DNA of 56,704 bases from Stercoripulliclostridium_A sp045577735 (GTDB lineage: Bacteria > Bacillota > Clostridia > Christensenellales > DTU072), in contig JAZNIY010000028.1 of the NCBI GenBank assembly GCA_045577735.1, positions 1 through 56,704 on the forward strand. The letters are read 5' to 3'. Position numbers and translations under genes: made by a program. The notes beneath the pieces were generated by a model. The model was not told where the DNA came from, searched no databases, and saw nothing but the letters and a program-made list of their open reading frames with translations. Of this stretch, positions 42,568 through 51,252 are shown piece by piece (position 1 is the first letter of the stretch; each line of letters opens with the position of its first letter).

Positions 42568-43746
42568 TTATTTTGCATAGCGCATATAATCTACAACGGG
42601 TTCCGCCTTTTGTTCCACCTTATTTTTCATTTTTTTATTTGCAAATACTAAAACAATGCCGATTATTATAAAGATTGGTGACGAAATGCCGAATATAAGT
42701 ATGCCTATCTTTGCCGAAGCATTTGTCTTTACGTAATATTCTTTCAAATTTACAATGCTAGTGTCCCTATCGAGATATACGCTATCTTCCGAGAAAAGCG
42801 CAACTATATCGGCATCGTTGTTGTCTTCAACGTAAGTGTATATGCATAAAATTTCTTTGCCGTTTAGATAATCCTTAATCACTCCGTTGTCTACTGCCAA
42901 CTCTTCATTTTCTACCGACCTAAATAACACTTCTTCGTCTTCATTAATTAAAAACCTATAAGAATTAATTCCATCACGCTCCGAAATTTCTATTTCAGAT
43001 ATAGCACACTGGTAACATAGTTCTTCCTTTGCAACGTTATTAACGTCAACTTGAAACATTCCACTAATAGCAAAAATTATAACTAATACTCCTGCAAAAG
43101 TACCCCAAGTAATCATATATCCACTAAAGAATGCAAGCAGTTTGCTTCCACGTGGTCTTTTTTGAGCTTTATTTTCTGTCTTCTCCTTCTTGTCACTCTT
43201 TGTCTTTCTAAATAGTTTGATGGCAATAAGTAGTGCTATTATAGATATTACTCCAAAGAATATAACACCGACATAAAGAGAGCTGTTATCTAGAAGTTCC
43301 GTTGCGAGGTACAACTTACCAACCTCGTAGTTTAGATATTCTTTGTCCTCGGTAGATACTGCAACTATGTATTTGTCTTCTTCATATCCCTCACCATAAT
43401 TGCTAAACACACACTCAATCTCCTTTCCTTCATATTCAAAAATAAAGCGGTTCCTTTCCAAAACGTTAAGATTTTGTTCAGCCAAAACGGAGGTTTTGTG
43501 AGTAACACCATTTTCATCTACAACTTTAAAGTATACTTCGTGCAAATTCAAGCCACCGTCATAGCCCTTGAAAGAAACCTCAACGACGCGCCCTTTATGG
43601 TAGTTTGCATCATCATGAACCAATTCGGGAGGAATATTCAAAAATGAACCAATCAAGCCTAAAACAGCAATCAAAAAGAAACCTATTGCGATAATAGTAA
43701 ATATTACGCCAAATATGTTTAACGTTATCCTTTTAGCTTTATTCAT
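42568..43746 (-). CDS. Membrane protein with two extracytoplasmic beta domains
   Basis: 392 residues. Membrane helices at about 9-33, 155-175, 208-232 and 345-368. The two loops between them (about 45-150 and 240-335) are alike: both have a short basic/aromatic strand region and a KE(I/L)xCxx segment (GKEIECVFSNYGE; GKEILCIYTYVED), so the protein is a tandem duplication. The loops recall DUF3592-type proteins, but I am not sure. Possible redox role of the Cys residues is speculative. Confidence 0.65.
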   Translation of the reverse strand: MNKAKRITLNIFGVIFTIIAIGFFLIAVLGLIGSFLNIPPELVHDDANYHKGRVVEVSFKGYDGGLNLHEVYFKVVDENGVTHKTSVLAEQNLNVLERNRFIFEYEGKEIECVFSNYGEGYEEDKYIVAVSTEDKEYLNYEVGKLYLATELLDNSSLYVGVIFFGVISIIALLIAIKLFRKTKSDKKEKTENKAQKRPRGSKLLAFFSGYMITWGTFAGVLVIIFAISGMFQVDVNNVAKEELCYQCAISEIEISERDGINSYRFLINEDEEVLFRSVENEELAVDNGVIKDYLNGKEILCIYTYVEDNNDADIVALFSEDSVYLDRDTSIVNLKEYYVKTNASAKIGILIFGISSPIFIIIGIVLVFANKKMKNKVEQKAEPVVDYMRYAK

Positions 43747-43874
43747 TACTAAATCTCCCCAATTTACTTCTTCATAATCATTTTATCACACTATACGCCT
43801 GATTTCAATAAGGAATTAATATCCCCCACCAAACCAAAAATATTTTTCTTTTGAAATTGGTTCTACTTGTATAA

Positions 43875-44045
43875 AAACAAGCACACGCCAGGCTCTCAAT
43901 CGAGGTTTTTAGCCAAGTTTTTGGCTATAAAAAAGACCTGATTTAGTTGTCCTAAATCAAGTCTATTTCAGTTAAGTTTACCCTATCACGTGTGCTTGTT
44001 TGGCGGAGCATTGCGACGCCACTTGTACTTAACAAGCACACGTGA
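43875..44045. repeat. Nested inverted repeats downstream of the hsd operon
   Basis: AAACAAGCACACG (43875-43887) is complementary to 43989-44001, and TCACGTGTGCTTGTT (43986-44000) is complementary to 44031-44045, so the middle copy can pair with either side. Inside the second pair is TGGCG/CGCCA. A TCGATAT heptamer follows at 44051, as in the hairpin array at 1.2 kb. The rest of the gap 43747-44194 holds the terminator and a 31-codon frame. Confidence 0.75.
43927..43964 (-). terminator. Probable terminator of the hsd defence operon
   Basis: Minus strand AGAC-x-TGATTTAG, loop, CTAAATCA-x-GTCT, followed by TTTTTTAT. It lies 230 bases past hsdR. Confidence 0.7.
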
Positions 44046-44070
44046 GAATCTCGATATTAAGCATTTTTTC

Positions 44071-44166
44071 TTATAACTTATTATAATATTCTTTAACTTT
44101 TTGAGCCATCAATTTTCTTCTTTCTGGCAAAAATTTTTCAATATAATCATTATTGTGGCCTCCCAT
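44071..44166 (-). other. 31-codon frame resembling a protein C-terminus
   Basis: The frame ends LPERRKLMAQKVKEYYNKL. It reads like the helical end of a larger protein; the pattern D-Y-x-x-x-x-L-x-E-R-R-x-x-M is like the tail of P4-type tyrosine recombinases. No ribosome site is seen and it lies directly after hsdR, so it is more likely a remnant than a gene. Confidence 0.3.
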
Positions 44167-44194
44167 GATTAGCTATCTACTATTTACTAAACTA

Positions 44195-47100
44195 CTATGC
44201 TACTGCGTTCGCATTAATTTGTTCAATTATGCTTCTAATACCCAACCAAACAGATATGTCGGTAAATACATCAACAATACTTCCCCTGTCGGTGAAAGGT
44301 GCCTCTTGCAATACAGACATGTCCTTCATAACACCATTGCGAACTATGTATTCTACAATTTGGTTAACGAAATAGATTTGATTTGCATCTAAACTAACAT
44401 CATTCAAGTATTTGGCAAATGCCGACTTTGCCGCCGCCATATCTAAACCAACTATTTCGCGAACAAATTCGCCAAGTGGCTTATCCCCATATTCCGCTTC
44501 ATAGTCATTTCGGCTTCCTATTTCACTCCATAGAATACGTTCAAGAGCTTGTATGTCTTCTCCACTCAAGGGAACATTGCTCTTTAGTTTTGCAATCACA
44601 TCTTCATTTTGGTGTTGGCGAATATAAAACTCTGCTTTAGCCTTGTAATTCCTAAGATCATCACTTTCCAATTCAGACTCACACCATTCGGTTGAAAGAA
44701 TTTCATCATTAAAGTTTGTAATATATTTAATGCCCGTACGTGGAATATACTTCATTAAATCACGCAAGCTCTCGCGAATGTGTTCAAATTCATTGATGCC
44801 CGCATTTTCCAAATAATCGGTATGTAGTATTGTATTTATCAATTCTGCTTGTACCATTATTTCTGGAATATTTGCTACGCTTGCTATTCCATTTACTCTC
44901 TTCAATAAATCTGTACGAGCACGGGCATATTTCTTACCCGCTAGATATGCTAATTCTATCCCATACATTAAAGCATCAAATCTTACTGCCGACGGCTCAT
45001 CTTCGTCTGGAATGATAAGAGGAGCAATTTCTTCTGCCATTAAAAGAGTGTCTTCATAGATAAGCGAATTGTAATTTTCTGGATTTGCATACTGTTCAAC
45101 ATAACGTAAATGTTGGCGTACTGCAAAATTTTCTTTATTTAATTCTCTAACCTTTGATACTAATTCATCAATTAGTTTATTTCTGAAAGCAATTAATTCC
45201 GTTGTTTGATAAACGATATCTTGTAGTTTATAAATGATTTGTGCTTTTAAACGGAATATTGCCCCTTGCAAAGCAATTTGATTTGCCGTAGGCCTACCCT
45301 GATTCATACGGAAGAATTCAAAGTTTCCACAAAAATCAAAAATATAGAACTTGTCTTTGTCTTTGCCATCAATAAGGCCATCGCATCTACGAGTACCACG
45401 ACCTATCATTTGCCAAAACTTTGCTTTGCTCATTACCTTCTTAAAGAAGACTAAGTTCAAAATCTCGGGGATATCGATACCTGTATCAAGCATATCAACG
45501 GAAATTGCAATTTGAGGCAACTTATTAGGATTAGAAAACTCGTCAATTGCACTTTGAGCATAGGTCATATAATTATCAATGACTTTTGTGTATCCTGGCA
45601 ATTGTGGGAATTCTTTGCCGAATATTTCATGGATTTTTTCTGCGTGCTCATGATTTTTAGCAAAAATGATAGTTTTGCCCAACTTCTCACCATAATCAAT
45701 ACGCAATCCATCTTGCATTAAAACATGCAAAACCTGACGAATAGTGTCTTCATTAAACACCCATTCATTAAGTGCAGATGATGCGATACTCTCCGGTAAC
45801 TCGCCGTTTTCATCTTCAAAAGTATTTTCGTACGCCTCCCTATCTTCTTCTGAAAGATCATCATAAACTATACCTTGCTCTATAAACTTAAGTTTGCTTT
45901 CAACTGACATAAAGTCCACAAGGAATCCATCTGTTACAGCTTGCGCAAGTTCATAACCATATGTAGGAACTCCGTTTTCAAGCTCAAATATTTCATAAGT
46001 ATTTTTATCTATTTCATCTTTAGGCGTCGCAGTTAATCCAACTAATGGTGCATCAAAATAGTTAAAAATATCTTTATATTTATTGTAAATAGAGCGGTGT
46101 GCCTCGTCTATAATTACAAGGTCAAAATGACCACTTGTAAATAATTTTTTGTCTTGTTCATCTTTTATGGTATCAATACAATTCATCATTGTTTGATAGG
46201 TAGAGAACACGCAACGAGAGTCAAAGTTTTCCTTATCCTCACAAAGATTGGTTACTGATAAATCGGGTAGCAAATTTACAAACGCACGCTTTGCTTGTAA
46301 CACAAGTGAATTTCTATCTGCAAGGAATAAAATATTCTTTACCCAACCATGCTCAAGTAATACCTTACAAAGAGCGATAACCGTTCTTGTTTTACCCGAT
46401 CCTGTTGCCATAACAAGAAGTGCTTTGCGCCTATTCTTCTTATCAAACGATTCACATACTGCTTTTATTGCTCCTTCTTGATAATATCTACCTGCGATAT
46501 CCTTATCTACCATTACATTCTTTAGGCTAACGCGCATAGTATGCAGGTTGAATAATTTTTCCAAATCTCTTTTGGAATAAACACAAGCGACTTCCCTTTC
46601 TGGATAGTACTTATCATCCCAAATTCGCGTATCAAATCCATTAGAAAGGAAAATCACTGGTCTACGACCATGCTTTTTCTCCAATAAATCTGCATACAAT
46701 TTTGCTTGTTGCCTTCCTTTAGCAACGTCAACGCAAGTGCGTTTTGCTTCAAGAACGGCAAGCGCTTTTCCATCATCGCCATACAAAACGTAATCAGCAT
46801 ACCCTACTTCACTCGCGTTAGGCATTCCATATAATTCTACTTCATTAAGCCAATCTCTACCTTCTACCCAACCGGCATCTTGAAGCATGAAATCTATATA
46901 AATTTTACGTGTTTCAAATTCAGTAATTTCAAGAGGTTTAGGTGCGTATGTTTGTTGTTGCTCTGCACGTCTTGCGGTTAGCTCATCTTTTAATGCCCTA
47001 TTTTCTTCAATTAATTCTTGAATGTTAACTTCATTATCAATGTTAGTAGACTTACAAGTACAATCTGTTTGTGATAGTAAACTCTTATCGAACTGATGCT

Positions 47101-47491
47101 CCTCATAATTAGCTGAATAGAAATAAGCAACACAATCAAGGAAAACGAATAGGTTTTCAAGACACAATTGAGCTTGCTCGTGAGTAATTTTTTTACTACC
47201 ATGCGCCACGTTATTACCAGCTTTACGAATGAAGTCCATGCGACGCCATACGTTGTTTCCAACTATGTCACGGAACTTTTCATCATTCATCAAGCTAATT
47301 AAACTATCTTGATATGGCACAACAAGTTCGCTATCAACGGAATACATCCATTTGACAGCAAACTCCATAGCCCTGCGACAATTTAGCACGCAGGCTTCTA
47401 CGTCAATATTAAATAACTTTTCTGCTGAAATCGCTACGTCCGCAAACGTATCAAATTTAGCATTTTGTTTTAAGAAATCAAAGTTGGTCAT
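44195..47491 (-). CDS. hsdR: Type I restriction enzyme subunit R
   Basis: 1,098 residues. An N-terminal DUF4145-like helical domain (about 1-120) precedes the nuclease region (FETRKIYIDFMLQDAGW...VLEAKRTCVDVAKG, with the PD-(E/D)xK-like ExK), then the SF2 translocase: Walker A MATGSGKTRT, DEAH in IIDEAHRS, GLTATP, and motif VI QMIGRGTRR. The C-terminus matches the EcoEI-type R_C domain. It cuts unmodified DNA after translocation. It is last in the operon, preceded by AGGAGG. Confidence 0.95.
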   Translation of the reverse strand: MTNFDFLKQNAKFDTFADVAISAEKLFNIDVEACVLNCRRAMEFAVKWMYSVDSELVVPYQDSLISLMNDEKFRDIVGNNVWRRMDFIRKAGNNVAHGSKKITHEQAQLCLENLFVFLDCVAYFYSANYEEHQFDKSLLSQTDCTCKSTNIDNEVNIQELIEENRALKDELTARRAEQQQTYAPKPLEITEFETRKIYIDFMLQDAGWVEGRDWLNEVELYGMPNASEVGYADYVLYGDDGKALAVLEAKRTCVDVAKGRQQAKLYADLLEKKHGRRPVIFLSNGFDTRIWDDKYYPEREVACVYSKRDLEKLFNLHTMRVSLKNVMVDKDIAGRYYQEGAIKAVCESFDKKNRRKALLVMATGSGKTRTVIALCKVLLEHGWVKNILFLADRNSLVLQAKRAFVNLLPDLSVTNLCEDKENFDSRCVFSTYQTMMNCIDTIKDEQDKKLFTSGHFDLVIIDEAHRSIYNKYKDIFNYFDAPLVGLTATPKDEIDKNTYEIFELENGVPTYGYELAQAVTDGFLVDFMSVESKLKFIEQGIVYDDLSEEDREAYENTFEDENGELPESIASSALNEWVFNEDTIRQVLHVLMQDGLRIDYGEKLGKTIIFAKNHEHAEKIHEIFGKEFPQLPGYTKVIDNYMTYAQSAIDEFSNPNKLPQIAISVDMLDTGIDIPEILNLVFFKKVMSKAKFWQMIGRGTRRCDGLIDGKDKDKFYIFDFCGNFEFFRMNQGRPTANQIALQGAIFRLKAQIIYKLQDIVYQTTELIAFRNKLIDELVSKVRELNKENFAVRQHLRYVEQYANPENYNSLIYEDTLLMAEEIAPLIIPDEDEPSAVRFDALMYGIELAYLAGKKYARARTDLLKRVNGIASVANIPEIMVQAELINTILHTDYLENAGINEFEHIRESLRDLMKYIPRTGIKYITNFNDEILSTEWCESELESDDLRNYKAKAEFYIRQHQNEDVIAKLKSNVPLSGEDIQALERILWSEIGSRNDYEAEYGDKPLGEFVREIVGLDMAAAKSAFAKYLNDVSLDANQIYFVNQIVEYIVRNGVMKDMSVLQEAPFTDRGSIVDVFTDISVWLGIRSIIEQINANAVA

Positions 47492-47560
47492 ATACTGATG
47501 CCTCCTATGAGACTATTGTTAATTCTTGTTTTATTGATTGTTATTTTTTAAGAAAAAGTA

Positions 47561-48652
47561 TTATGAAATTTTCCATGTACTATTGCTGTTTTGATTTTTA
47601 AATACTATATCAAATTGTTCATGATCCCTATCTACTTTTATAATTTCTTCTTTTCTTAGCTTCATTGCGAATACATTGTGATTGAATCCTACATGTATAC
47701 GCTTCTTAATAACCTCTTTCACAGGAACTGCCAAAGTTGAATATGATAGAAATTTTTCTATAATATTATCTGTTTTTTTAATCTGCAAATGTGGAAAGCG
47801 TTCATTGTAATTGTTATCGTATTTTAGAATTAACAAATGTCTTAAGTTGTTTGCAGTTAGCCATTTGGAAATCATATCCCACCATTTCTTATCTGTTTCT
47901 CCAAGCGACATTCCGTAAATACAAATTATATGACTAGCATTAATCACGTCTATAAGCATGGATTCATATCTACTTTTTATTTCAGTGTTTTGTATTGGTT
48001 TTACAATCTCTTTAAGAATATCGTTGTCTTTGGCAAAATCGGGATTGGTTATTTGTGAGGCATCATTCACTCCCATAATCATATTAGAATCAATATAGCC
48101 ATGTATATGCACAATGTTTCCAACGCCCAAACTAACATCATTTTTTAAACTTTCTTTGAAAATTGTAGCGCATTTATCAACGCTATGCGTATAATTAAAC
48201 GATACAAAATTAACTGTAGTTTTCCCATTATAGTAATTAATCGCCTCTTGGATTTCATGTTTATCTCCCTTGCGAACATAATAATATTGCGAAACGGCAT
48301 TTTTCATCGTTTTAGCTATTATTTCCACATCTTGATATTCTAATGTTCCCTCTTCCTTTTCCAAATACTCATTGAACTTATAAACAAAGTCTTCAAATCT
48401 CTCTAAATACAAATTTTTTTGTTCTATGGTAAAGTCTATAGAGTGTTGTCCAAACGCCCTTTCAAAATCCGACCAGTCGATTATTTTTGTCTCTTTGTTT
48501 TTATTCCAACTCGCCAATAAACTCTTAAATGCTATAATATTTTCATTGTCACCATCCGTGTTTTTACAATAGCTATCATAAAAATCTTCGTATTGTGTCT
48601 TAAGCCCTAGACCAAGATCAAATCCATTCCCTATCAAAAATGTAATATTCAT
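47561..48652 (-). CDS. AbiH-family abortive infection protein
   Basis: 363 residues. The N-terminus FLIGNGFDLGLGLKTQYEDF is the AbiH signature (NGFDL followed by T-x-Y-x-D-F), with the further family stretches FVSFNYTHSVDK, VHIHGYID, and IICIYGMSLGETDKKWW. AbiH was found as a phage abortive-infection protein in Lactococcus; the mechanism is not known. It sits inside a type I restriction operon, two bases after the TM/coiled-coil gene. Confidence 0.88.
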   Translation of the reverse strand: MNITFLIGNGFDLGLGLKTQYEDFYDSYCKNTDGDNENIIAFKSLLASWNKNKETKIIDWSDFERAFGQHSIDFTIEQKNLYLERFEDFVYKFNEYLEKEEGTLEYQDVEIIAKTMKNAVSQYYYVRKGDKHEIQEAINYYNGKTTVNFVSFNYTHSVDKCATIFKESLKNDVSLGVGNIVHIHGYIDSNMIMGVNDASQITNPDFAKDNDILKEIVKPIQNTEIKSRYESMLIDVINASHIICIYGMSLGETDKKWWDMISKWLTANNLRHLLILKYDNNYNERFPHLQIKKTDNIIEKFLSYSTLAVPVKEVIKKRIHVGFNHNVFAMKLRKEEIIKVDRDHEQFDIVFKNQNSNSTWKIS

Positions 48653-48654
48653 AT

Positions 48655-49062
48655 CTACCTCTTATTGTCTATCAATTTTAGTTCTTCTGAAATTAATCTA
48701 CTAAATTTATGAATTAATGGCTTTGCTTCACGCCATTTAAATTCCATTATAAGTTCCATTAGTTGATCTAAGCCAGCATGCCATTCGGAAGGTGCATAAA
48801 TATATAACTTATGTAGTGCTGCACCAGCTTTTAGTAAATGTTCTTTTTCCACATGCCCATAAGCTGTAATCAAACCTCCCACTTCAGACAGAAAATCTCT
48901 ATAGGTTTCAATTACCTGGTGGCTTTCCTCATGCTTGATTTTTTCTTGCTGTAGTTTTCGCTGATGAACATTATTCGCTATTTGTGTAAACAATGGTACT
49001 AAAATCGACAATGCTAATGTAAAAGCAATAGCAATCCATGGCGCCAAATTATCCCAAGTCAT
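48655..49062 (-). CDS. Small membrane/coiled-coil protein paired with AbiH
   Basis: Not recognised. 135 residues: one N-terminal membrane helix (about 8-28), then a Gln/Lys/Glu-rich helix (HQRKLQQEKIKHEESHQ) and a helical domain. Strong ribosome site (GGAGG). Its stop is two bases before abiH, so the two proteins are made together and may be partners, one at the membrane. Confidence 0.75.
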   Translation of the reverse strand: MTWDNLAPWIAIAFTLALSILVPLFTQIANNVHQRKLQQEKIKHEESHQVIETYRDFLSEVGGLITAYGHVEKEHLLKAGAALHKLYIYAPSEWHAGLDQLMELIMEFKWREAKPLIHKFSRLISEELKLIDNKR

Positions 49063-49075
49063 GGTGTATTCCTCC

Positions 49076-49267
49076 TTATTTCATATAATGAGAAAAAACT
49101 TTTTCGAATATTAAAACCTTTTGTATTCCGAATAGTTCTTCTGCTAAATGCCTTCTTTGCTGTGGGCATAGTTCACCAATAGACTTGATTGCTTGCAACA
49201 AGTCTTGTTTTGCTTTTAAATATTTATCCGTAGGCTCTAACCCTACTGTCAACTTTATATTATCCAT
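49076..49267 (-). CDS. Hypothetical small protein, 63 aa
   Basis: Not recognised. It is helical, basic and soluble, with an AAGGAGG ribosome site at ideal distance, which is good evidence that it is translated. It is the first gene of the 63-aa/TM/AbiH group and follows a possible internal promoter. Size and place would suit an antitoxin or regulator, but no motif shows it. Confidence 0.65.
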   Translation of the reverse strand: MDNIKLTVGLEPTDKYLKAKQDLLQAIKSIGELCPQQRRHLAEELFGIQKVLIFEKVFSHYMK

Positions 49268-49328
49268 AATATTCCTCCTTTTCTACTTAAAGCATAACAC
49301 AAAAAGTGTATCATGAAGTACTATCTTT

Positions 49329-49337
49329 ATTATAACA
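49329..49337 (-). promoter_or_regulatory. Possible internal promoter ahead of the AbiH group
   Basis: Extended -10 TGTTATAAT on the minus strand in the 97-base gap after hsdS. The -35 is poor. It would allow expression of the 63-aa gene, TM protein, AbiH and HsdR apart from the methylase. Confidence 0.4.
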
Positions 49338-49364
49338 AGTATAATTACTATATTTTCCCGAACT

Positions 49365-50468
49365 TTACCCGAAGTATTTTTGCATTAATGCTTTTTTTAG
49401 TATCTCAAGTTTTTCAAGACTCTTTTGAATTTCAAATTTCGATTTGTCGATCTGTTCGACGAAGGCTGCAAATTGCTGTTGAAGTTCTATTGGAGGACAT
49501 ATGAATTCAACTGCTTTTACCTCACTCATAGATGGAAAGTTAGGAATACCACTTCCACGACAAAATCCGAACAAGATGTCTTGAACCCTGTCACTACGGA
49601 ATTGATGAATGAAAAAAGTGTTGGTCATAATGCTCTGATCCAAGGTTACTTTCAGTAAAGCTTGATTTATGATTCCTTCTTTAGCATATGGAGGAATCTC
49701 TGCTATTCTACCCAATGTTACTCCCGAGCAACTAATAATAAGATCGCCGGGGTCGACTTTGAACATTATCATTTCTTGATACTTTTTCGGTGCTATATAG
49801 TATTTCTCGTATTCAAAGTCATTGTGGATAGCGTGTCTTTGCTCATATACCAAATAACCATTCTCAACGAAATCTTCTTTTTTAAGTGCACCACCAAAGG
49901 GGCCTCGCTTTAAAGAGTGTTTATCTTTGGTTATTATTTGTGGAAGAGTTTTCATCGGATATTTCCCGTCACCGAACATCTCGATAAATCGGGACTTGAC
50001 GAGTTCTTCGCTCAAATGAAGTTGCGCTTGTTTTGCTTCAATTAATCCATCAATAATACGATTTTTTTGCAAAAAATCAAGTTGGATTTCTTCGCTCGGC
50101 AGATCGATTTCTATCGCCAGTATATAGTCTTTGGAAATGTGCTTTAATCCTGCGCCTTTGAAGCCATTTTCCAAAATACCGATGTTGCTTTTTAGGTAGT
50201 TATATATGGTTTCAAGTTCAGTTTCGCTTCTTCCGTACATAACCAAGCAATCAGTAGAAGTCGAGAATGGCTCATTGCAAAAATGGACGCTTGCATTACC
50301 ACCAGTTCCAAAAATCAGAGACGGTTTGTCGTAATTTGCTTCGTCAACGAATTTTGATTGGATAGGGCTTGATGTGAAAAACTTGTATTTTCCTTCTGCT
50401 TTTCCGTCGCCGGCTTTAATTTTTGACTTTGGTTGGGGAAAAAGCACTTGTTTCAGTTCAATTCTCAT
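49365..50468 (-). CDS. hsdS: Type I restriction specificity subunit
   Basis: 367 residues with two target recognition domains and conserved helices: LPSEEIQLDFLQKNRIIDGLIEAKQAQL (central spacer helix) and PPIELQQQFAAFVEQIDKSKFEIQKSLEKLEILKKALMQKYF (terminal helix). The first recognition domain starts abruptly (MRIELKQVLFPQPKSK) and its frame opens within the last codons of the neighbouring fragment (ATGA overlap). It reads the DNA target for HsdM and HsdR. Confidence 0.92.
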   Translation of the reverse strand: MRIELKQVLFPQPKSKIKAGDGKAEGKYKFFTSSPIQSKFVDEANYDKPSLIFGTGGNASVHFCNEPFSTSTDCLVMYGRSETELETIYNYLKSNIGILENGFKGAGLKHISKDYILAIEIDLPSEEIQLDFLQKNRIIDGLIEAKQAQLHLSEELVKSRFIEMFGDGKYPMKTLPQIITKDKHSLKRGPFGGALKKEDFVENGYLVYEQRHAIHNDFEYEKYYIAPKKYQEMIMFKVDPGDLIISCSGVTLGRIAEIPPYAKEGIINQALLKVTLDQSIMTNTFFIHQFRSDRVQDILFGFCRGSGIPNFPSMSEVKAVEFICPPIELQQQFAAFVEQIDKSKFEIQKSLEKLEILKKALMQKYFG

Positions 50469-50701
50469 GCTGCCACCTCCATTTCGTAGGTGGATTCACC
50501 ATCCATTCCTATTAGCAAATCGTCTTTGTTAATTATGTATTCTTCTGAACATTCTTCTGTCGTATATGTATCCGTAAATCCTCTTACTACGTCTCTTATA
50601 CGCACAAGTGGCATTCCTCTTTTATCGTTAGAGAAATGTGATGAGTCAAAAGAATATCCATATTGTATATTACATACATCTATTAGTTTAACTTTTCCCA
50701 T
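50465..50701 (-). pseudogene. HsdS N-terminal fragment
   Basis: 78 residues that begin like a complete HsdS (VKLIDVCNIQYGYSFDSSHF, PLVRIRDVVRG, YIINKDDLLIGMDGE) and then break off where LIGMDGEF(N) should continue, ending STYEMEVAA. The break is next to an inverted repeat CCACCT-N9-AGGTGG (50473-50493). It keeps a start codon and is coupled to the full hsdS. It looks like the scar of an exchange between specificity domains; a half-HsdS that still docks is possible. Confidence 0.8.
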
Positions 50702-50709
50702 TTTTCACC

Positions 50710-51252
50710 TTATAGCACAAATAATCCTATGAAGAATATTACAACCAGTATCATTGCCCCAACTATTAGAACACCATATGCTATTTTTAGTAATAGACTT
50801 TTAAATCGGTATTCATTGATTTTTTCTTTCAATATTTCTGCATTTAATAATTCATGTGTAGTAAAATCTGTATCAAGATATTCCTGTATTCTTTGAATAA
50901 ACTGCTCATTTGTCAATTCCCAATAAGAGACTATGTTTACAGGAGAAAACTTAATTGTTTTCTTTTTGAAACAATTAATATGTTTATATCTCCCATTAGG
51001 AAAACTCGCCAATAACAAAGCAATAAATGCTAAAAGCAAAAAAACCATAGCGATTATTACAAGTGAAAATAGCGTTTGAGATGAATACTTTTCCACAAAT
51101 AAGTAAGCAATTATAGTGGTTATTATGGTCAAAATCAATGGTAAGCCTGTTTTACAGGCATCTATTTTTTCTTCTACTAATTTTGCCATCGATTCTAAAA
51201 CGATTTTATTATATTCCCTATCATTTCTCTTTTCGTTAATCTTATCATCCAT
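50710..51252 (-). CDS. PycTM/SLATT-like membrane protein between hsdM and hsdS
   Basis: 180 residues. Layout: a short helix with EEKIDACKTG before TM1 (36-53), TM2 (61-83), a soluble loop with NEQFIQRIQEYLDTD and a helix (about 130-150), then TM3 (154-179). This order matches the membrane effector of Pycsar systems (D/E-x-K-A/T before TM1, E-F/Y-x-x-x-L in the loop, KxxLLKIAY before the last TM) and related SLATT effectors, which kill by membrane damage. No cyclase gene is beside it. Its start overlaps the hsdM stop (TAATG). Assignment is by architecture, not by search. Confidence 0.6.
   Translation of the reverse strand: MDDKINEKRNDREYNKIVLESMAKLVEEKIDACKTGLPLILTIITTIIAYLFVEKYSSQTLFSLVIIAMVFLLLAFIALLLASFPNGRYKHINCFKKKTIKFSPVNIVSYWELTNEQFIQRIQEYLDTDFTTHELLNAEILKEKINEYRFKSLLLKIAYGVLIVGAMILVVIFFIGLFVL

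Noticed and set aside
50710..51252. A third HsdS or an anti-restriction protein
   Set aside because: It is a three-helix membrane protein with no recognition-domain motifs.
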